32,588 bases of DNA from Rhodospirillaceae bacterium (lineage in GTDB: Bacteria > Pseudomonadota > Alphaproteobacteria > Rhodospirillales > UBA2165), in contig JABHAA010000005.1 in the NCBI GenBank assembly GCA_018674495.1, positions 1 to 32,588 on the forward strand, read 5' to 3'. Position numbers and translations under genes: made by a program. Shown here one piece after another: positions 17,883-25,947 of this stretch. The notes under the pieces were generated by a model. That model saw only the letters and a list, made by a program, of their open reading frames with translations. It was not told the DNA's origin and did not search any database. Position 1 is the stretch's first letter. Each line of letters starts with the position of its first letter.

Positions 17883-18776
17883 ATGACCACCTTGCCCAAC
17901 ATAGCCTGGATCGGCCTCGGAAAAATGGGCCTGCCCATGGCGCACCGTCTGGCCGACGCCGGATACAAGCTCACCGTCCATAACCGCAGCATGGACAAAT
18001 GCGCCGAATTGGTTGCCAAAGGTGCCAAGGAGGCCGCCTCCGCCGGCGCGGCGGCAACCGGCAATGACATCGTGATCTCCATGGTCGCCGACGATTCCGC
18101 CCTGGAAGCGGTGGCGCTCGGCAATAACGGCGCCATCGCCAACGCCGCCAAGGGCGCGCTGTTTATCGATATGAGCACGGTTTCGCCGGCTATATCGATA
18201 CGCGTCGCCGCCGCAGCTGCACAAGCCGGCGTGCAATATTTGCGATCACCGGTCAACGGCTCGGTCATCCAGGCGGCAGCCGGCGGGCTGGTGATCTTGT
18301 CATCGGGGCCCGACGATGCCTTCCGATCCGCCAAGCCCCTGTTCGAGGTCATGGGCGGAAAAATTTTCTATATTGGCGCCGATGAGCAGGCCCGTTATCT
18401 AAAACTCAGCATCAACATCATGATCGGTATCACCGCCTCGATGATGGGCGAGGCGCTGGCCTTCGGCGAGGCCGGCGGCCTCGACTGGGCGGATATGGTC
18501 GATATTATCGCCTCCTCGGCGGCCGGCTCGCCGGTCATCAATTACAAGACCGACACCTTGAAGGACCGCGATTTCCGCCCGGCTTTCACGGCCCGCCAGA
18601 TGGCCAAGGATTTCGATCTGGCCCTGACCTCGGCGGCGGACGCAAACGTGCCCCTGCCGGTCACCGCTTTGGTGCGCCAGCAATGGAACGCGATGATCGG
18701 AACCGGGCGCGGCGAGGCCGATTTTTTTGCCTATGTGGAATTGCTGGAAGATTTGGCGGGGATCAAACGGAGCTGA
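17883..18776 (+). CDS. NAD(P)-dependent 3-hydroxyisobutyrate dehydrogenase-family oxidoreductase
   Basis: A 297-residue beta-hydroxyacid dehydrogenase. The dinucleotide-binding turn is IGLGKMGLPMA (11-16 hold GLGKMG) at the N terminus. RSPVNGSVIQAAAGG near 121-135 stands where the family has its substrate-binding DAPVSGG loop. Lys174 with Asn178 (KLSINIM) is the catalytic lysine pair. The C-terminal helical domain is complete. Relatives oxidise 3-hydroxyisobutyrate, tartronate semialdehyde or similar short hydroxyacids; the altered substrate loop prevents a firm choice. I start at the second of two close ATGs (17883) because GGA lies 7 bases before it; 17877 is possible. It is divergent from the cNMP-binding gene. 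Confidence 0.88.
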   Translation: MTTLPNIAWIGLGKMGLPMAHRLADAGYKLTVHNRSMDKCAELVAKGAKEAASAGAAATGNDIVISMVADDSALEAVALGNNGAIANAAKGALFIDMSTVSPAISIRVAAAAAQAGVQYLRSPVNGSVIQAAAGGLVILSSGPDDAFRSAKPLFEVMGGKIFYIGADEQARYLKLSINIMIGITASMMGEALAFGEAGGLDWADMVDIIASSAAGSPVINYKTDTLKDRDFRPAFTARQMAKDFDLALTSAADANVPLPVTALVRQQWNAMIGTGRGEADFFAYVELLEDLAGIKRS

Positions 18777-18818
18777 TGTGAGAATTAAGGGCAAAAGATA
18801 GGCAATTCCGACCATCCC

Positions 18819-18849
18819 TTGAAATTTTAGATTAAATCAGGTATAAAAT
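18819..18849 (+). promoter_or_regulatory. Candidate promoter of the flagellin gene
   Basis: TTGAAA at 18819-18824 and TATAAA at 18842-18847 are 17 bases apart, an optimal sigma70-type layout with 5 of 6 matches in each box. The implied start is near 18854. No sigma54 (GG-N10-GC) or sigma28-type element is evident here, although these usually drive flagellins. Confidence 0.55.
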
Positions 18850-18854
18850 CTCCA

Positions 18855-18891
18855 CGTTGTGATGTTCGTTCAGAATGAACGTTCCGCAACG
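18855..18891 (+). promoter_or_regulatory. Interrupted stem-loop in the flagellin mRNA leader
   Basis: An inner perfect hairpin (CGTTCA, loop GAA, TGAACG; 18867-18881) is enclosed by an outer arm pair CGTTG (18855-18859) and CAACG (18887-18891), with an asymmetric internal loop between them. It begins at the predicted transcript start. In Caulobacter, FlbT controls flagellin translation through the mRNA leader, so a similar role is plausible here. The inner part could instead be a protein operator. Confidence 0.45.
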
Positions 18892-18950
18892 GTCCGGACC
18901 AGAATGGCGCCGGATACATCGCAGAAACGCGAAAACGGAGAAACCGTTCT

Positions 18951-19769
18951 ATGGGTACCGCCATTAATTTGTCGGCGGCGTCGGCTACGAATCTGTTGGC
19001 GCTGCAAAGAACCACGAATGCTATCAACCGCACGCAAGAACGCCTTGCCACCGGTCTGAAAGTCAATTCCGCCACGGACAATTCGGTTGCGTATTTCGAC
19101 GCCGCAACGCTGACTGCGCGCGCCACCGATATTCAATTGCTCAAAGACGATATTGATCAAGCCGCCTCGACCGTGCAATTGGCCGTCGATGGCGTCGAGG
19201 CGATCGAGGATATTGTCGAACAGATGAAAGGCCTGGCGCTCTCGGCCAAATCGGATTCGTCCTCCACCAACCGCTCCAAGGCCGCCGTCCAGTTCAACGA
19301 TTTAAAGCTGCAATTGGACAACCTGGCCAACGATTCCTCGTACAAAGGCACCAACCTTTTGCAAGGCTCGCCGGGCAATCTCAAGGTCACCTTCTCCGAA
19401 GACGGCTCCTCGACGCTAACGGTGTCGGGCGTCGCGTCTGACGCATCGGCGCTGTCGATCACCACCGCCGCCGCCGATTGGGCCGCCGATGCCAATGTGG
19501 ATTTCGCCGTCAATGATATGGATAGCGCCCTCACCACATTGCGCTCCACCGCCCTGACGCTGGGCTCCAGCGCCAGCGTCATTGCGCTGCGCCTGGATTT
19601 CGCCGACACGCTTATCAATGCGCTGCATGAGGGCGCCGGCAAGCTGGTCAATGCGGATTTGAACCAGGAATCGGCGACCCTGCTTACCTTACAAACCCGG
19701 CTGCAACTGGGCACCATCGGACTATCCATTGCTCAGCAGAGCGATCAGGCTGTGTTCCGGCTGTTCTAA
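18951..19769 (+). CDS. Flagellin
   Basis: A 272-residue flagellin, the filament subunit exported by the flagellar type III system. The N-terminal D0/D1 part has LSAASATNLLALQRT and RLATGLKVNSATDNSVAYF. The C-terminal D1/D0 part has DLNQESATLLTLQTRLQLGTIGLSIAQQ, ending in RLF. The variable middle (about 145-195) is very short, as in alphaproteobacterial flagellins. There is no signal peptide, as expected. GGAG lies 10 bases upstream of the ATG. No other flagellar gene is in the window, so this copy is an orphan with its own promoter and structured leader. It may be one of several flagellin genes in the genome. Confidence 0.95.
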   Translation: MGTAINLSAASATNLLALQRTTNAINRTQERLATGLKVNSATDNSVAYFDAATLTARATDIQLLKDDIDQAASTVQLAVDGVEAIEDIVEQMKGLALSAKSDSSSTNRSKAAVQFNDLKLQLDNLANDSSYKGTNLLQGSPGNLKVTFSEDGSSTLTVSGVASDASALSITTAAADWAADANVDFAVNDMDSALTTLRSTALTLGSSASVIALRLDFADTLINALHEGAGKLVNADLNQESATLLTLQTRLQLGTIGLSIAQQSDQAVFRLF

Positions 19770-19912
19770 GTATTTCCGGCGTGCATATTTTTTATCCTCC
19801 GGCCTGGCTGTCAATTGCCAGCGCTGTCCTTTGCCGCTATTCTCGCCTCCATTGTTGATGCGAGGCGCAGTCAGCAGCAAACGATAATTCGAATTTTCAA
19901 TGGGAGGCTATT

Positions 19913-20944
19913 ATGAGATTTTCTAAATTTGCAGCGACGGCGCTCGCTGGCGTGGCCCTTGCCGGATTTATGCCGGCCACCGCCAATGCGGATGCGGTTT
20001 CCGACTTTTACAAAGGCAGAAACATTACAATATTTGTTGGCCTGTCGCCGGGTGGGCTATATTCTACTTGGGCTCAGATTTTCGCCAAGCATTTTGGCAA
20101 GCACGTACCCGGCAATCCCACTGTTATTGTCAAGCACATGCCGGGCGCTGGTGGGCAAAAAGCTCTCAACTATGTTTACAACGCCGCACCCAAAGACGGC
20201 ACGGCCATCATCACCCCCAATTCCGGTGTTGCCCGGAACGTTATCTTGAAGCGCGGAAACCCAAAATATGATCCCACCAAGTTCCGTTGGCTCGGTGGTT
20301 GGGGCGAGCCGAGCACGGTTTTGTCGCTGCTGAAGCACCTGACCCCGGTGCGCAGTTTGAAAGACGCTACCAAACAACAAGTAATTTTGGGCGCGATTTC
20401 CAAATCATCCATCACCTATTTATTGCCGGCTATGTACAACAACCTCTTGGGCACCAAGTTCAAGATCATCGCCGGATATAAAGGCGGCTCGAAAGTCCGG
20501 CTCGCCATGGAAAAAGGCGAAGTCCAAGGTTGGAGCGGTCAGTTGGCCGGTTGGGTCTCACGCAAGCCCGAATGGCTGAGGGACGACAAATTGGTGCATT
20601 TGGTGCAACTCTCCTCCAAGCGCTCACCGATTTTGCCCAACACACCGCTGTTGTCGGAACTGGCTAAGAACGACACCCAAAAGGAAATGTTCAATTTCCT
20701 TCAGTCTGGCAAGGGTGATCGGGCTACCGCCCTGCCGCCGGGTGTTCCCGCCGACCGCGCGATGGCTTTGGAAAAAGCTTATCAGGCAACCATCCGCGAC
20801 GCGGCTTTCCAGGCCGACGCCAAAAAACGCAAGTTCAAGACCGATCCGCTGACGGCGGCCGAGGTGTTGGGCAGCATGAAACAGGCTCTGGCCATGAAGT
20901 CCGCCACGCTTATGGCGCTGAAAAAAGCTCTCGGCGGCAAGTAG
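19913..20944 (+). CDS. TTT (tripartite tricarboxylate) transporter substrate-binding protein, TctC-like
   Basis: A 343-residue periplasmic binding protein. A Sec signal peptide spans about the first 25 residues, ending ATANADA. The mature protein opens with DFYKGRNITIFVGLSPGG, and HVPGNPTVIVKHMPGAGGQKALNYVYN and APKDGTAI follow, the usual signature of the TctC/Bug family. These proteins bind carboxylated organic or aromatic acids and deliver them to a TctA-TctB permease. GGGAGG 5 bases before the ATG is a strong ribosome site. The fused permease gene follows after an intrinsic terminator, so the binding protein should be made in excess. It is the first gene of the 19.9-29.4 kb cluster. Confidence 0.93.
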   Translation: MRFSKFAATALAGVALAGFMPATANADAVSDFYKGRNITIFVGLSPGGLYSTWAQIFAKHFGKHVPGNPTVIVKHMPGAGGQKALNYVYNAAPKDGTAIITPNSGVARNVILKRGNPKYDPTKFRWLGGWGEPSTVLSLLKHLTPVRSLKDATKQQVILGAISKSSITYLLPAMYNNLLGTKFKIIAGYKGGSKVRLAMEKGEVQGWSGQLAGWVSRKPEWLRDDKLVHLVQLSSKRSPILPNTPLLSELAKNDTQKEMFNFLQSGKGDRATALPPGVPADRAMALEKAYQATIRDAAFQADAKKRKFKTDPLTAAEVLGSMKQALAMKSATLMALKKALGGK

Positions 20945-20962
20945 CAAGCATTGAAATCAGAT

Positions 20963-21012
20963 CCGCCCCGGGCGCGCTGTTGACGCGGTGAGCCCGGGGC
21001 GGCACTTTTTTT
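20963..21012 (+). terminator. Intrinsic terminator between binding protein and permease genes
   Basis: A perfect 11-base stem, CCGCCCCGGGC (20963-20973) with GCCCGGGGCGG (20992-21002), encloses an 18-base loop. It is followed by CAC and seven T residues (21006-21012). The G/C-rich stem plus T tract is the classical rho-independent form. It sits 18 bases after the binding-protein stop and 21 bases before the permease ATG, so it probably lowers rather than abolishes permease transcription. Confidence 0.88.
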
Positions 21013-21033
21013 CGAAGAAATCAGTATAAAGCT

Positions 21034-23115
21034 ATGGAATCCGATCCCCTTCTGGCGGCGGCCACGGCAATCGGCATCGTCCTTGATCCGACGCGGCTGA
21101 TGTTCCTGTCTTCTGGCGTACTCATGGGGCTGGTTCTGGGCATCATTCCCGGTCTTGGCGGGCTGGTGGGATTGTCGATCCTGTTGCCCTTCACATTTGC
21201 CCTCGATCCATTTACCGCCATCGCCATGTTGTTGGGATTATCGGCGGTGACTGTGACCTCGGACACCATCCCGGCGGTGCTGTTCAGCGTGCCGGGCACG
21301 GTCGGCTCGGCGGCGACGATTTTGGACGGCTATCCGATGGCCCAAAAAGGAGAGGCCGGGCGCGCCCTCGGCGCCGCCTTTACGGCATCGGTCATCGGCG
21401 GATTGTTCGGCGCGGTCGTGCTGGGTGTTTCCATACCAATATTGCGCCCGCTGGTTCTTTTGATCGGCTCGCCCGAATTGCTCGCCATCTGTATCGTCGG
21501 ATTGTCCATGGTGGCCGCGTTGTCGGGCGGCGCGCCGCTCAAGGGCATGGCCGCCGTCTGCATCGGCATATTGGTGGCGACGGTTGGCGAAGATTCACAA
21601 ACGGCGACCCTGCGCTGGACGTTCGATACCAATTATTTATGGGATGGGCTGCCGATTGTACCGTTCGCCCTGGGCATGTTTGCCATCCCCGAAATCGCCG
21701 ACATGGTGGTTTCGCGCAAGGGCATTACCGGCGATACCAATGTCGGCAATCGCTGGTCGCAATTGCAAGGCGTCAGGGATGTGTTCAAGAACTATTTCCT
21801 GGTCCTGCGTTGCGCGTCCATCGGAGCGATCCTGGGCGCCATTCCGGGTATGGGCGCCGCAGTTATAGATTGGATCGCCTACGGCCACGCGGCGCGCACC
21901 GAAAAAGGCGCATCCGAGACCTTCGGCACCGGAGATGTGCGCGGTGTTATCGCGTCGGAAGCCTCAAACAACGCCAAAGAAGGCGGCGCATTGATCCCAA
22001 CCATCGCCTTCGGCGTGCCCGGCTCGGTGTCGATGGCGCTTTTGCTGGGCGCGTTCCTGATCCACGACATTAACCCGGGACCCGATCTTCTGACCAAGCG
22101 GCTGGATGTCACCTATACCATGGTGTGGAGCGTCGCCATCGCCAACATCCTCGGCGCCGGTATCTGTTTCCTGTTCGCCAATCAACTCGCAAAAATCGTT
22201 CTCATACGGATCGGAATCTTGGCGCCGTTGATCATTGCGGTGGTCTATATCGGCGTCTTCCAGGCCTCCAACGCTTGGGGCGACTGGTATGCTCTATTGG
22301 GCTTCTCGCTTCTCGGCTGGGTCATGAAGCGGATGAATTGGCCGCGCCCGCCGGTCATTCTGGGCTTCGTTCTGGGCGGTCTGATTGAGAACTATATGTT
22401 CATATCCATTCAACGCTATGATTTTGAATGGCTGTCCTTTCCGATCGTTATGGTGTTGCTGGTATTTGCCTTGGTCGGCATTTTGCGCCCAACCGTTCGC
22501 TCGTATTTGGAAGGCCGCCGCCAGCCAAAGGCCCGGCGCAGCTTCCGTTTTGTGCGGCCTAGCCCGAAGGAGCGGCCCGACACCGTATTCACAGGTATTG
22601 TCATTGTCTTCTTCTCGACCGCGATCCTGTCGTCGCTTTTCTGGGAATTAGAAGCCAAATTGATGCCTTGGGCGGTGGCGTGGGCCGGTATCGGGTTCGG
22701 CCTTATGCATTTCATCGGGCGCTTTATCTCGTTCGGCGCCGAAGCCCCAAAAGCAGCCGCAGGGAATATCGAAACCCATGACCCAGGCGGCGATACGACC
22801 GGCATTGTCGACCATATTGCGGCCCTGACGACACGGGAAATGCTGCGCCGTGCTGGTAATTTTCTCGGCTGGTGCCTTCTGTATCTGGCCCTGACGGCGC
22901 TTATCGGATTGCTACCGGCCATGTTAGTGTTCTTGGTGTCCTACATGCGCTTTCAAGGGCGGGAAAGCTGGCGAATGACCCTGACGATCGCAATTCCCAC
23001 TTGGATTTTCGCCTATCTGTTGTTTCATCGGATCGTTGCCGTTGTCTGGCCGAAATCGTTTTTTGGCGATTGGTTCCCGGTCATCCGCTCCTTCCAATCC
23101 CTAAACTTCCTATAA
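21034..23115 (+). CDS. Fused TctA-TctB permease of a TTT transporter
   Basis: A 693-residue inner-membrane protein. Residues 1 to about 500 are the large TctA permease, recognised by GLVLGIIPGLGGLVGLSILLPF, TIPAVLFSVPGTVGSAATILDGYPMA, and FGVPGSVSMALLLGAF, with about a dozen membrane helices. A basic linker (YLEGRRQPKARRSFRF) leads to a C-terminal region from about Asp516 (PDTVFTGIVIVFF) with four helices, the layout of the small TctB subunit. The two subunits are normally separate genes. It pairs with the upstream TctC-like protein to import an organic acid with an ion gradient. The Shine-Dalgarno is weak (GAAG) and the terminator lies just upstream. Confidence 0.9.
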   Translation: MESDPLLAAATAIGIVLDPTRLMFLSSGVLMGLVLGIIPGLGGLVGLSILLPFTFALDPFTAIAMLLGLSAVTVTSDTIPAVLFSVPGTVGSAATILDGYPMAQKGEAGRALGAAFTASVIGGLFGAVVLGVSIPILRPLVLLIGSPELLAICIVGLSMVAALSGGAPLKGMAAVCIGILVATVGEDSQTATLRWTFDTNYLWDGLPIVPFALGMFAIPEIADMVVSRKGITGDTNVGNRWSQLQGVRDVFKNYFLVLRCASIGAILGAIPGMGAAVIDWIAYGHAARTEKGASETFGTGDVRGVIASEASNNAKEGGALIPTIAFGVPGSVSMALLLGAFLIHDINPGPDLLTKRLDVTYTMVWSVAIANILGAGICFLFANQLAKIVLIRIGILAPLIIAVVYIGVFQASNAWGDWYALLGFSLLGWVMKRMNWPRPPVILGFVLGGLIENYMFISIQRYDFEWLSFPIVMVLLVFALVGILRPTVRSYLEGRRQPKARRSFRFVRPSPKERPDTVFTGIVIVFFSTAILSSLFWELEAKLMPWAVAWAGIGFGLMHFIGRFISFGAEAPKAAAGNIETHDPGGDTTGIVDHIAALTTREMLRRAGNFLGWCLLYLALTALIGLLPAMLVFLVSYMRFQGRESWRMTLTIAIPTWIFAYLLFHRIVAVVWPKSFFGDWFPVIRSFQSLNFL

Positions 23116-23137
23116 TAATTCGAACAGGAGACTTCTC

Positions 23138-23851
23138 ATGAGTGACATTCAAGGTTTGATCCGAGATCTCGTAGCGGCCAACCACATTCTTGGGGCGGAA
23201 GGTCTTTGCGATGCCTATGGCCATATCAGCGTCCGCAATCCGGACAATCCGGACACCTACTTTTTGTCGCGCTCCCGGAGCCCGGAACTGGTGACGGAAA
23301 GCGACATATTGGAGTTCAATCTGGACAACTCACCGACCCGAGAAACCGAGCTGCCGATCTATATCGAACGTCCTATCCACGGCGCCGTGTTCGAAGCCCG
23401 GCCGGACGTCATGTCGGTTATCCACAATCATTGCGCCGAAGTATTGCCCTTCGCCATTACCGCGACGCCCATGCGCCCGGCCATCCACAACGCCAAACGA
23501 CTTGGCGAAACCGCGCCGGTCTGGGACATCCGCGATAAGTTCGGCGATACCGATCTTTTGGTTACCACCAACGACCAGGGGCACGATTTGGCAGCCACAT
23601 TGGGCGGCGAGAAATGCGCCATCATGCGCGGCCATGGCTGCACGGTGACCGGCAACAATATTCCGGACGCGGTGCAGACCGCCATCGCCATGAAAAATAA
23701 TGCCCAAGCCATCGTCCGCGCCCTACCATTGGGCGATATCATCTATCTGACCCCGGGCGAGATAAATTCGGCGTCCCCGGGCATGGCCACCTTGCGCGGC
23801 CACGACCGGGCGTGGGAGTATCTGTTGCGCCGTGCTGGAATGTCGGAGTAG
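23138..23851 (+). CDS. Class II aldolase/adducin-family protein, probable decarboxylase or aldolase
   Basis: A 237-residue zinc enzyme of the class II aldolase/adducin fold. The metal site is complete: Glu77 (IERPIHGAVF), His96 and His98 (VIHNHCAEVLPF) and His166 (MRGHGCTV), matching the fuculose-phosphate aldolase pattern. Glu77 is also the usual catalytic acid/base. The family includes sugar aldolases but also decarboxylases of hydroxylated aromatic acids (for example 3,4-dihydroxyphthalate decarboxylase). Given its neighbours, a decarboxylase is more likely here, but that is inference. AGGAG lies 7 bases before the ATG. The gap to the permease gene is 22 bases and to the next gene 6 bases, so it is in an operon. 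Confidence 0.9.
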   Translation: MSDIQGLIRDLVAANHILGAEGLCDAYGHISVRNPDNPDTYFLSRSRSPELVTESDILEFNLDNSPTRETELPIYIERPIHGAVFEARPDVMSVIHNHCAEVLPFAITATPMRPAIHNAKRLGETAPVWDIRDKFGDTDLLVTTNDQGHDLAATLGGEKCAIMRGHGCTVTGNNIPDAVQTAIAMKNNAQAIVRALPLGDIIYLTPGEINSASPGMATLRGHDRAWEYLLRRAGMSE

Positions 23852-23857
23852 GGCAAC

Positions 23858-24808
23858 ATGACCAAAGCTTCAGAAATCTCGATCACCCGCAAGGGTGCCC
23901 ATCTGGGCGCCGAGGTGTCTGGTGTCGATTTTTCCAAGCCGCAAAGCAATTCGAACCAGCACCTTCTTTTCGAAGCGCTGATGGAAAACGAAGTTCTGGT
24001 GTTCCCGGAAATCGATATCACCGTCGAGGAACAGGCCGCTTTCGGCCGGCAATTCGGCGAATTGTCGGTGCACCCATTTTCGCCCCACGATGCCGAAATG
24101 CCAGAATTGATCGTCCTCGATAACGATGGCGAACGTCCACCTCTTGCCACCGATGTCTGGCATTCGGACGAGACCTTTCGCGAAGTACCGCCCATGGGCA
24201 CAATATTACGCGCTCGCATCGTGCCCGAAGTGGGCGGCGACACAGTATTTGCGTCTATGACCTCGGCGTTTGAGGGGCTTAGCGACCGCTGGCAGTGCTT
24301 CCTTACCGGGCTCGAAGCGGTGCATGATTTCAAGCCGTTCCGGCGTCTGTATTCCGGCGATCCGGCCAGCCGTGACAAGCTTCACGCCATGGAGGAACAG
24401 TTCCCTAACCCGGTGCATCCCGTGGTGCGTTTGCATCCCGTCACCGGCAAGAAGGTAGTTTTCGTCAGCCCCCAATTTACCCAGCACATCAAGGGCATGA
24501 CCGAAGGCGAAAGCCAATCCATACTCGATATGCTGTATCGGTTGATCGACGTACCAGAGTATCAGTTCCGTGTCGCCTGGAAGCCCGGAACCATGGTGTT
24601 TTGGGATAATCGCTCGACCCAACATTACGCCGCCCGGGATTACCTGCCCCACCGGCGGCGCATGGAACGGGTGACCCTCAAGGGCGATAAGGTGATCGGC
24701 GCCGCCGACGAGATGGCCGATTTGGTTACGGCGAGCGCGGCTCTCAACAAAAAACCCGAGGCCCGCCAACAGGCGGACATAAGTACCTACCAGGACACTA
24801 CCTCTTAA
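23858..24808 (+). CDS. TauD/TfdA-family Fe(II)/2-oxoglutarate dioxygenase
   Basis: A 316-residue oxygenase of the TauD group, which uses 2-oxoglutarate and O2 to hydroxylate a substrate. The iron triad is His102-x-Asp104 (WHSDETF) and His256 (STQHYAARDY), and the 2-oxoglutarate-binding arginine is near 267-271 (HRRRMERVTLKG). The N terminus ITRKGAHLGAEVSGVDFSKP is the common TauD opening. Family members act on taurine, phenoxyacetates, and other small acids, often releasing the side group by hydroxylation next to a heteroatom. It starts 6 bases after the class II aldolase stop. The substrate is presumably the same compound that the neighbouring genes process, which is inference. Confidence 0.92.
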   Translation: MTKASEISITRKGAHLGAEVSGVDFSKPQSNSNQHLLFEALMENEVLVFPEIDITVEEQAAFGRQFGELSVHPFSPHDAEMPELIVLDNDGERPPLATDVWHSDETFREVPPMGTILRARIVPEVGGDTVFASMTSAFEGLSDRWQCFLTGLEAVHDFKPFRRLYSGDPASRDKLHAMEEQFPNPVHPVVRLHPVTGKKVVFVSPQFTQHIKGMTEGESQSILDMLYRLIDVPEYQFRVAWKPGTMVFWDNRSTQHYAARDYLPHRRRMERVTLKGDKVIGAADEMADLVTASAALNKKPEARQQADISTYQDTTS

Positions 24809-24872
24809 GGTTCATCCGCGCTTCTAACCCGGGCCGGTGGGTGTTAAGCTGGCCCCATAAGGGGAAAGTGCC

Positions 24873-25928
24873 ATGGCAGAACCGGAAAATCAGGCCGAAC
24901 GCGAAGCCTATTACGCCAAAATCGACAAGACCGATATGTCGCCCTTGTGGACGACCACTTTGGTGCCGCCAAAGCCCAAGGATTTTGTCCGCTCGGTACC
25001 GCATCTTTGGGACTTCGATAACGAGCTGTGCCCGCTGCTGACCGAAGCCGGCGGGCTGATCACCGCCAAGGAAGCCAACCGGCGAGTGTTGTCCCTGGAA
25101 AATCCGGGCTTGGATAAGCCGCCGCGCATTCTTGAAAGCCTCTATGCGGGTTTGCAGATGATCCTGCCCGGCGAAGTAGCGCCGGCCCATATGCATACCC
25201 CGTCCGCACTGCGCTTTATTCTAAAGGGCAAGGGCGCCTGGACCGCCGTTTCGGGGGAGAAATCCTACATGGAGCCCGGTGATTTCATCATCACCCCGTC
25301 GATGACCTGGCACGATCACGGCCACGATGGCGAGGACCCGTTTTTCTGGATGGACGGGCTGGATATTCCCATGGTGGCCGCCTTCGGGCCGATGTTTTTC
25401 GAACCCTACCCCGAAGATCGGGCGCCGGAAAGCCGACCGCCCGGCGACAGCCTCGCCCGCTACGGCGCCAACATGCGGCCGGTCGGCGAGACCTGGGACA
25501 AGCCGGAATCGCCCATTTTCTCTTACCCCTACGCCCGCTCCCGCGAAGCGTTGGAGGAATTGCGCAAGAACGACGAATGGGATCCTTATGCCGGCATTAA
25601 GCTGGAATATATCGATCCGACCACCGGGGGGGCCGCCATGCCGACCATGTCCACCTTCCTGCAATTGTTGCCCAAGGGCTTCAAGACCGAAGAATACCGG
25701 ACCACCGAAAACACCGTCTATTCGCCGGTGGAGGGAACCGGGCGCGTCATCGCCGGTGAGCCGGGAGAAGAAAAAACCCTGGAATGGAAGCCCCGCGATA
25801 TATTCGCCATCCCCTGCTGGGTGCCCTACCGGCTGGAGGCGGACACCGAAGCGACATTGTTCTCCTACACCGACCGCACCGCCCAGCAAAAGCTAGGCCT
25901 CTGGCGCGAAATGCGCGGCAACGCCTAA
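24873..25928 (+). CDS. Gentisate 1,2-dioxygenase-like bicupin
   Basis: A 351-residue double-cupin protein resembling gentisate, salicylate and 1-hydroxy-2-naphthoate dioxygenases. The first cupin has PAHMHTPSALRFILKG and MEPGDFIITPSMTWHDHGH. Its likely Fe(II) ligands are His106, His108 and His147, with the 41-residue spacing known from this family. The second cupin (about 265-335) keeps its shape, but the metal-binding histidines are replaced: the motif reads YRTTENTVYSPVEGTG. Such enzymes open aromatic rings between a hydroxyl- and a carboxyl-bearing carbon. AAGGGGAAAG precedes the ATG; the gap to the TauD gene is 64 bases. The true ring substrate may differ from gentisate. Confidence 0.9.
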   Translation: MAEPENQAEREAYYAKIDKTDMSPLWTTTLVPPKPKDFVRSVPHLWDFDNELCPLLTEAGGLITAKEANRRVLSLENPGLDKPPRILESLYAGLQMILPGEVAPAHMHTPSALRFILKGKGAWTAVSGEKSYMEPGDFIITPSMTWHDHGHDGEDPFFWMDGLDIPMVAAFGPMFFEPYPEDRAPESRPPGDSLARYGANMRPVGETWDKPESPIFSYPYARSREALEELRKNDEWDPYAGIKLEYIDPTTGGAAMPTMSTFLQLLPKGFKTEEYRTTENTVYSPVEGTGRVIAGEPGEEKTLEWKPRDIFAIPCWVPYRLEADTEATLFSYTDRTAQQKLGLWREMRGNA

Positions 25929-25947
25929 GAAAAGAAACGGAACCGCC

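Noticed and set aside
18855..18950. A known-class riboswitch in the flagellin leader.
   Set aside because: The stem is simple and lacks the conserved core of any riboswitch I can recognise; a protein-bound leader is the more modest reading.
19804..19821. CTGGC, 8-base loop, GCCAG hairpin after the flagellin gene as a terminator.
   Set aside because: The stem has only five pairs and no T tract follows; the run of T at about 19789 lies before it.
23111..23116. A perfect TATAAT before the class II aldolase gene as a promoter.
   Set aside because: There is no -35-like box 16-18 bases upstream, and the implied start would fall within the ribosome site.
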